From NCBI GenBank assembly GCA_023374025.1, contig SIJG01000005.1:2067850-2131849 (forward strand): a DNA stretch of 64,000 nucleotides, read 5' to 3'. The notes below the pieces were generated by a model, which worked only from the letters and a program-made list of their open reading frames with translations, had not been told where the DNA came from and did no database searches. This DNA comes from Heterodera schachtii (Eukaryota; Nematoda; Chromadorea; Rhabditida; Heteroderidae). Shown here one piece after another: positions 57,993 to 64,000 of the stretch (the stretch's first letter is position 1; every line of letters starts with the position of its first letter). The position numbers and the translations under genes are program-made.

Positions 57993-59170
57993 TTTTTTTA
58001 ATTATTATGAAGATATTTGTATAAAATTATTCTTATAATATTGTAAATTTAAATGAATATTGCCATTTTTTCTTTTTTTATTGGCATTAAATTAAAAATC
58101 GATAATTCACGGTTTTATTAATATGAAAAACGTTAATTTTTTAAATATTAAATCAGCTTCTTCTTTTTCTACTATTAAACATATTGCTGTATGAAGAATA
58201 AGTTAACATTGGCTTTTTTCCTTCCCGTTGCTTTTCATAAAATATTTTAAAGTTTTTTTTCGATTATCGACAATTTTTAAACCAAAAACTTTTATTAAGA
58301 CAAAAAATATTTATTTTTGGGAATCAATTTTTTAGAATTTTTAATTCTTAGGGGGGTGTATTTTTCGTTTTATTGCATTTTCCTAATAAAAATTTGTAAA
58401 GTATGCATAATGTTTTTGTCGCCCGGCGAGGCAATTCATACACAATGACCAAAAAGAAGAATGTAAAATTCGAAGAATTTTTCGATTTTTTATTTTTCAA
58501 CTGATAAAATGGTCAGTTTTAGAGTCTCAACCTGTGGTGTTTGTCCCCCGATTTGTGGCTTTTAAGCCATTTAAAATTACAATTTTTGAGGAGAAGATTT
58601 ATTAAAAGGAAAAGCATTATTTGGGGGTTTTTCGAATCTAAGTTTAGTGTTAGAATTTGAGTAAAATAAATCCGAAAACACATAGAAAGACTCTTTTACC
58701 ATTTGTTTCAATTTTTTGCATTATCACAAATTTTTGATTAATTCTTAAAAAAATTGACTACAAACGACAAATTTACGGTTAGATTTTGTCAATTGTATTG
58801 GTAGGTCTGGTTATTATTTTAATTTCTTCAATTAAAAATGTCAATTAAGTGTTAATTATTTAACAATTAATTTGATATCTTCAAATTGATTACTTTTAAA
58901 GAATGCATAGAATTGAATTAAAAATATTTGTATTATTTCGTAGAAAAAATAAATTAACATAAATTCCATTATGCAATGATTGCTCTTCACATTTCACATA
59001 GTTTTTCCATATATCACACGACGATCGGGAAACTATCTTTGCTAACCAAATAAATATTCTGTTTTCAGTAATGACAATTCATTCAAATGTTTTTTAAAAA
59101 AATTCAAAATTAATAATAAATAAAATTATTTTTATTTGTTTTACAGTTCCACCAACAATCCGTATTCATT
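57993..59170. other. Intergenic region between HTH gene D and the cysteine-rich gene
   Basis: The two genes are divergent, so both promoters lie here. A dispersed-repeat fragment (gggggtgtatttttcgtttt) is at about 58350. No other gene is seen. Confidence 0.45.
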
Positions 59171-59664
59171 ATGGCAAAATTAATTTTGTTGGCGTTGGCC
59201 TTTCTGAGCTTGTTTGGCATTGTTTGCAGTTTGGAGGAATCGTATAATTTTGAAAAATAAAAAATTCATATAAATTTTAAAAATAATTTAAAATAGAAAT
59301 TGTAAAAATAATTCAACATATAAATAAAAACTTTACCTTCAATTTTTAATATTTTTTGGGATTTCAGCATTCATTTGGAAGAAATAAAGTGACAATGTTG
59401 ATTCAGTTTAATGATCTTTTCGGAAAAGATGATGATTGAAAAAAAAATTTTGAAATTTTTAATTTTAAAAATTTATTTTCATTTTTTTTTAGCTCCGTTT
59501 GCTGTGATCAGTGCGGCAAAGAGTTTTTGGAATGCCAAAGCACGTGCAAGCCGGAGGATCGGGCGGGCAATGTGGAATGTCCGGAGTACTGCAATTTCGG
59601 GTTGGAGGACTGCTCGCGCGATAAGTGCAAAAAGCCATGCCCTCGTCCCAAAGAGAAACACTGA
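59171..59664 (+). CDS. Cysteine-rich secreted protein, intact member of the CPRPK family (80 aa)
   Basis: Exon 1 is 59171-59241 and exon 2 is 59493-59664; the intron is phase 2, GT-AG (243 nt in all). The signal peptide is MAKLILLALAFLSLFGIVCS. The mature part has ten cysteines (27, 28, 31, 38, 42, 53, 57, 64, 69, 73): SVCCDQCGKEFLECQSTC ... CPRPKEKH. The layout matches the frameshifted paralogue at 25590-26236 in intron position and phase, CC-x2-C start, EC and CPRPK end, while most other residues differ. Ten cysteines would allow five disulfides. It sits between HTH genes D and E. The family is not recognised; an extracellular role is likely. Confidence 0.8.
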
Positions 59665-60273
59665 AAAGTCTCGGGAATGGTCGAAGAGTCATCGAGAAAA
59701 ATGAATTCGATGGGAAAAGCGATGGAAAAATGTGAAAAAATCAAGAAAGAATTCAATAAAATTTCCATAAATTTCGTAATTATGTGTTTTCTATATACAT
59801 AAATATTATTGTATTTTGCAAGTCGATTTTAAATAATTTTTCGACAAAAAAATCAAAGTCATGTAAATTAAACATTCTTGGTAACTTTTTTTTTCTATAT
59901 TTGTTAATTATTTTTTATTTTGCAAGGAATTAACAAAACTTAAGGGCTATCGAATGACGTGGTGAGACTTTTGGGGATTTGCAACTTGGGGATCCGACAC
60001 TTAGGGAACCCGACATTTGGGGATTTTAATAAAACAAAAAAAAATTACAAATTTAATTTTATGTACAAAATTAGACAAATTTACATCTGCTTTAGCCAGA
60101 GTTAATTCCCTTGCAAGAAAAAACAATAATATTTTTAAAATTAACTACAAACATTACATTTTCGATGTTTTTGAATTGATTTCCTCAAATGATGCAAAAA
60201 AATTAAATAATATTTGTGCAATTAATTCCCATATAAATAATTTTTAAATTACAAATATTTCAAAATCGTGAAA
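59665..60273. other. Intergenic, with a short coding-like frame
   Basis: 60017-60247 is open (LDKFTSALARVNSLARKNNN..., FDVFELISSNDAKKLNNI) and looks coding in composition, but no start context, splice partner or homology was found. The word 'ttggggat' repeats at 59973-60025. Confidence 0.3.
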
Positions 60274-61212
60274 ATGAATTTATTGCCTTTAATATTATTA
60301 CATTTTGCTTATTTTATGGAATTAAATTGCGGCAAAATCCGACAAAATTTCGACGAATATTTGGAAACGGATGGCATAAAAATAAAAATGAAGAAATTTT
60401 GATAAAAAATGACGCAAAAAGTGGTGTGAAAAGCAAAAAAAAAAAAAGGTCGTCGGTCCCGGGGCAGGGTACCCTCCGCCAAGCCTAAATTTTTAATGCG
60501 ACTTGATAACAGATTTTCACCAAAAAGGCCAATTTTTGCATGGTAAATTTTAGTTCAACTTTAGAAATCTTAGGCGAATTTTGTTGCACGGCGGCGCCGA
60601 TAGACGCCTACAGGAAATTTTTTTTGGGATTTTTAATGAATTTTGTTAAGAAAATGTGTTCAAAATTCAATAATTTTTTCATCTCTTCTCCATTTGCCGG
60701 CGACCCACTGCGCACTTAATACTCTAAGATAAGCACAAAAAATTCATTTTCCCTTTTCCGCTTGGTTTGGGGTGTCTACGATGACTTTTATAATGCCTAT
60801 TTTTACCTATTTCGGGGCTTTTGTGCTTAATGCCTATTTGCCTATTTTTGCGCCTATTTCGCCATTTTTGGCGACTTTTTCAGGATTTTCGGAAAAATCC
60901 TTAACAAAAATGCAATAAAAATGAAAAATACACCCCTAAGAAAAGCCAATGTTGACATTTTTTAGCATGGAAAAAAGAATTGACGCCAAATTATCATAAA
61001 AGTAAAAGTAAGAAAACTTTTTAATCAAAATAAAATTTTTTGTTTAAGAGCATTATACCAATGAGGAGAAATTAGAAATGATGAAAAAATATTACGAAAT
61101 AAAGGTAAAAAATCCGAAAATAACCGATGTAATAATTGCCAGGAAATTACAAATTGGATTTTCAACTCTGAAAAATTGGAAAAATAATTTGCTACCACAA
61201 ATTGATCAGTAG
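60274..61212 (+). pseudogene. Secreted-HTH family, copy E (frameshift and insertion)
   Basis: It begins MNLLPLILLHFAYFMELN, then CGKIRQNFDE; a one-base shift is needed to continue IFGNGWHKNKNEEILIKN. About 560 bp of unrelated repeat sequence (about 60420-60960, with a decayed GC hairpin and the 'acacccctaagaa' word) replace the linker and the first two HTH motifs. The gene resumes at 60966 (KKRIDAKL in one frame, or the KELTP-like end) and in the last exon with EEKLEMMKKYYEIKVKNPK ... KLQIGFSTLKNWKNNL, stop at 61212. It is not functional. Confidence 0.8.
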
Positions 61213-62000
61213 TGATTTTTATCTTGTTGAACTTGATAATATAATCATTAAATTATTCAATTATTTACAATTTCTTTTGTCTCTCTCTCCTAATGAATGG
61301 TTGTTCTTTGATCACCTGCTGCTCCCCCTTTAATTACTCCCTCGGGGTCTTTTGAGAAATTTGAGGATTTTTGTGGTCTTTTGATAAAAAAGTGACAAAA
61401 ACGCATGATTTTTTGAAAAATTAGGTATATTTGGCAAAATGTTCGAACTTTTTCTTCAAATCTTAAACATTTTTTCGAAAAATCCTCAGTCAAAATCATT
61501 TTTTTGACAAAATCTGTTAACAAATCGCACTCAAAATCTCAAATTTTTTCCGGCAGCGCCTATCGGCACTACCCCTCCCAACGTTCCCAAAAAGTTTTTT
61601 TGGAAAAACCGCGCACAAAAAAAGCAATTTAAAAGCAAAAAATTTAAGAGAATTGTCAATTTATTAAAACAATAAATCCGAATTTTTTATTTGTTTGGTG
61701 GTTTTAAATGAGATGATGTTTTAATAAATGAGGATTTATAATTCCAAATGAGGATTTTTTTGAGGTAATTTAGTGGCAAATGAGGATTTTTTATGGCTGA
61801 AATGAGGATTTTCAAAATTTTGAGATCGAAACCCTGCGTCAAACCAAGAAAGAAACATATTTTTCTTTCTGTATACAAAAGAAATAAATTCTCAGCTCAA
61901 TAAATAATTAATAATATAAATTCTAATCAATTAATTTAGTCGAAGCAATATATTCTGAAATATAAATTTATTTTTCCATACAAATATTTCCTATTTGGAA
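61213..62000. other. Intergenic, repeat-rich
   Basis: Holds a decayed GC hairpin near 61550 (cggcagcgcctatcggca) with its usual flanks, and 'atgaggatttt' words repeated at 61735-61810. No gene. The promoter of HTH copy F must lie near 61900-62000. Confidence 0.4.
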
Positions 62001-62773
62001 ATGAATTTATGCTATTTAATATTTTTTATATTATTTCTTTATAACATTGAGCCCAGCAAAATCCGAACAAATTTTGATGAAATATTCGGCGACGGATGGG
62101 ACGAAAAAGAAAGAGAAGAAAAAGCGACAAAAATTGAACAAAATGAGCAAAATGACCAAAACAACCAAAATGAAAATTCAACGGTTTTTCTAATGGGTGG
62201 AGAACTGGGAAATGGTCCAAATAATCAAAAAAAAAGAGAAACAATTAAAAAATTTGAAGCAATTAAAGACAAATTGCGTGAAAAAGGTAAATACAAAGGG
62301 AAAGTCCAATGCAAAATTGAGAGAAAAATTGCAAAATTATTAGGAACAAATCGGGAATTAATACAAAAATGGAAAAATGAATTAAATTTAAACAAAAATA
62401 AAATGAAAAAGCGAATTTATGAGCAGAAAAAGCGAAATTTTATTGAACAATTTGATGAGTTTAAAGAATTACATGCCCAACGCAAACAGAAAGAATTTGT
62501 GAAGGAATTGGGAATTTCTAAACACACATTTCGTAAATGGAAAAATGAATTGGCGCCAAAATATTGTAAAAGTAAGTGAATTAATTATAATTATTATTAA
62601 AATTAAATGTTTTAGCCCGATTTTCCAATGAGGAAAAATTAGAAAAGCTGAAAAAATATTACGAAATAAAAGAAAGAAACAAAGAAATCACCGACAGAAT
62701 AATTGCCAATAAATTGGGAATTGGGTGGACAACTTTGAAAAAGTGGAAAAAAGATTTTCATCCACTTGATTAG
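62001..62773 (+). CDS. Secreted protein with three helix-turn-helix motifs, copy F (242 aa)
   Basis: Exon 1 is 62001-62571 and exon 2 is 62616-62773; GT-AG, phase 1, 729 nt. The start was chosen to align with copy D; an in-frame ATG six bases upstream (61995) is possible. Signal peptide MNLCYLIFFILFLYNIEP, then SKIRTNFDEIFGDGWDEK, then a Gln/Asn-rich linker (EQNEQNDQNNQNEN). HTH motifs: IERKIAKLLGTNRELIQKWK, QKEFVKELGISKHTFRKWKN and IIANKLGIGWTTLKKWKKDF. Compared with copy D the HTH regions are well kept, while the linker differs in length and sequence. It is intact. Basic clusters (KNKMKKRIYEQKKR) are present. Neighbours are the cysteine-rich gene and copies D and E. Confidence 0.82.
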
Positions 62774-64000
62774 TGATTTATTTGATCATGATTTTTGATG
62801 AATTATGTATGTATGTTAAAAAACATTATATTTATTTAAAATATAACCAAAAATTCTAAGAAATTTTACATTCTTTTTTTTTATCAATGTATCATGGCAA
62901 AAGATTGTTTTTCGAAATATAATTCTTATAAACAATAGATTTGTGAAATCGAATAAAGGAAAACTGTTTAAAAAATTGATTTTCATTATAAAACAAACTA
63001 AAACATAAAATTGGAAAATATTAATCATAGGTACCTGACTTAAAATCATACAAAAAAGGTTTTCTTAGGCGCTAAAAACGAAAAAACGGTCAAAAAACTG
63101 CGCGGAAAAATATTTAATCCAATTTTTTACGCGGTTTAAATCACGAAAAATCGCCTCTTAAATAATCAACCAAAAACCCATTAAAATATAGCTCTTGATT
63201 AGTTAAGTCTAAAAACCAGTGGATGAAATCGAACCGAGGCTATTTTCAGAGATTTTCGAAAAGTTCAAAACTCGAAGAAATTCTAAAATATTTTAAAAAT
63301 AATTTTGTGAATTTTGTTTATTGCGCTGAAAACGAGCACACACTCGACTACGGTGGCGGTAGATGGGGCGAGACGGTGCTAGGTCGATCCAAAAAAAACT
63401 CAGTGTGGGCGTTCCAAAAAAAAAAACTCAGTGTGGGCGTTCCAAAAAAAAAAACTCAGTGTGGGCGTTCCAAAAAAAACTCAGTGATTGATTGGTCATT
63501 TTCCGGAAGCCTATCGCACCACATTCGGGCACCAAAAGTGCCTGATCCGGAACCCGGACCGGCCAGGTTAAGAATAATTTTTTGTTCACTTTTTCAAGGG
63601 CTATCTCCCAGGCCGGGTCCGGTCCTTGATCCATTCACTTAGAGCCCGTCATGGGTCGGGTACATCTGCAGGAGGACTCAGCCTCGCCCCCGACCCTGGC
63701 GATGTCCAACCCAAGCTAAGCGTGCCGGTACCAGCGGCTTTTTTGTACAGCTCGATGAGCTCTACAAAACAATATCAATGGCGTCCGACTGTGTCTACTA
63801 CAAATGGAGAAAATTGGCGAGAAATTTTTTTTTTAATTTTTCAATTTTTCGCATCAATTCTCGCCAATTTTCTCCAAATTTGTTATTTCAAAGATCCATA
63901 AAATTTGGCAAGCCTTTCAACAATTTCTCTTTGTAAGCAACTTTTTCGGGCATTCTTTCCACCTTTTGAAAACCTATAAAAAATGTGTGCCTAAAATTGT
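62774..64000. other. Right end of window: repeats, no supportable gene
   Basis: 63385-63485 holds three to four copies of a ~30-bp unit (aaaactcagtgtgggcgttcc). 63830-64000 matches 55963-56150. Between them is a GC-rich block (63535-63760) with words such as gggtcggg and cccgaccc. Open frames here are composed of the repeats. Confidence 0.5.
63385..63485. repeat. ~30-bp tandem repeat
   Basis: AAAACTCAGTGTGGGCGTTC is repeated three times with variable A runs, plus a partial fourth unit. Confidence 0.95.

Noticed and set aside
57354..62773. HTH genes as bacterial contamination or IS elements
   Set aside because: They contain spliceosomal introns with conserved phase and position, the same base composition as their surroundings, and no inverted ends around them.

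Overview
The window is AT-rich nuclear DNA of a nematode. The clearest evidence is a pair of intact five-exon chemoreceptor genes of the nematode-restricted Sre class. Introns are short, with nematode-like acceptors (TTTYAG or TTTAAG), and degenerate TTAGGC-like tracts are present. Several genes encode small or modular secreted proteins, which suggests a parasitic species, but the sequence does not prove this. No operon-like packing, rRNA or canonical tRNA was found; most of the DNA is transposon debris and satellite.

Layout. 0.4-1.9 kb: tandemly duplicated, decayed membrane-protein gene. 4.0-9.6 kb: on the minus strand, a 12-exon gene for a protein kinase with a signal peptide, whose introns hold MITEs with 8-bp target-site duplications and a nested Tc1/mariner-like element. 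12.5-25.0 kb: about 98 copies of a ~127-bp satellite that switches orientation once, at about 16,843. 25.6-27.4 kb: a frameshifted cysteine-rich secreted-protein gene next to a broken copy of a secreted helix-turn-helix (HTH) gene. 29.1-31.3 kb: an unrecognised three-exon gene, a deleted third sre locus and an HTH-gene fragment. 31.9-35.8 kb: a Mutator-like element with 453-bp inverted repeats and a passenger secreted peptide, sitting inside a hAT-like element. 36.3 kb: single-exon secreted six-cysteine protein. 38.0-43.2 kb: large palindrome with the two sre genes tail to tail. 46.7-50.0 kb: acidic and basic, probably nuclear, protein (minus). 51.0-55.5 kb: eight-exon homologue of neuronal glycoprotein M6 of the proteolipid protein family (minus). 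57.2-62.8 kb: cluster of secreted triple-HTH proteins (two intact, one pseudogene) around a second cysteine-rich secreted protein.

Main biological points: (1) a family of signal-peptide proteins carrying three HTH motifs, six copies in one window, repeatedly found beside either cysteine-rich secreted genes or sre genes; (2) a complete secreted kinase with duplicated 33-nt exons; (3) a satellite array with a polarity switch and a variant gradient; (4) a MULE carrying a small signal-peptide gene; (5) a dispersed GC hairpin with one compensatory base-pair change. Gene models were assembled by hand from reading frames and splice sites; exon phases were checked arithmetically for the kinase, both sre genes, M6, the HTH genes and the cysteine-rich genes. 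Novelty statements are unverified because no database search was possible.
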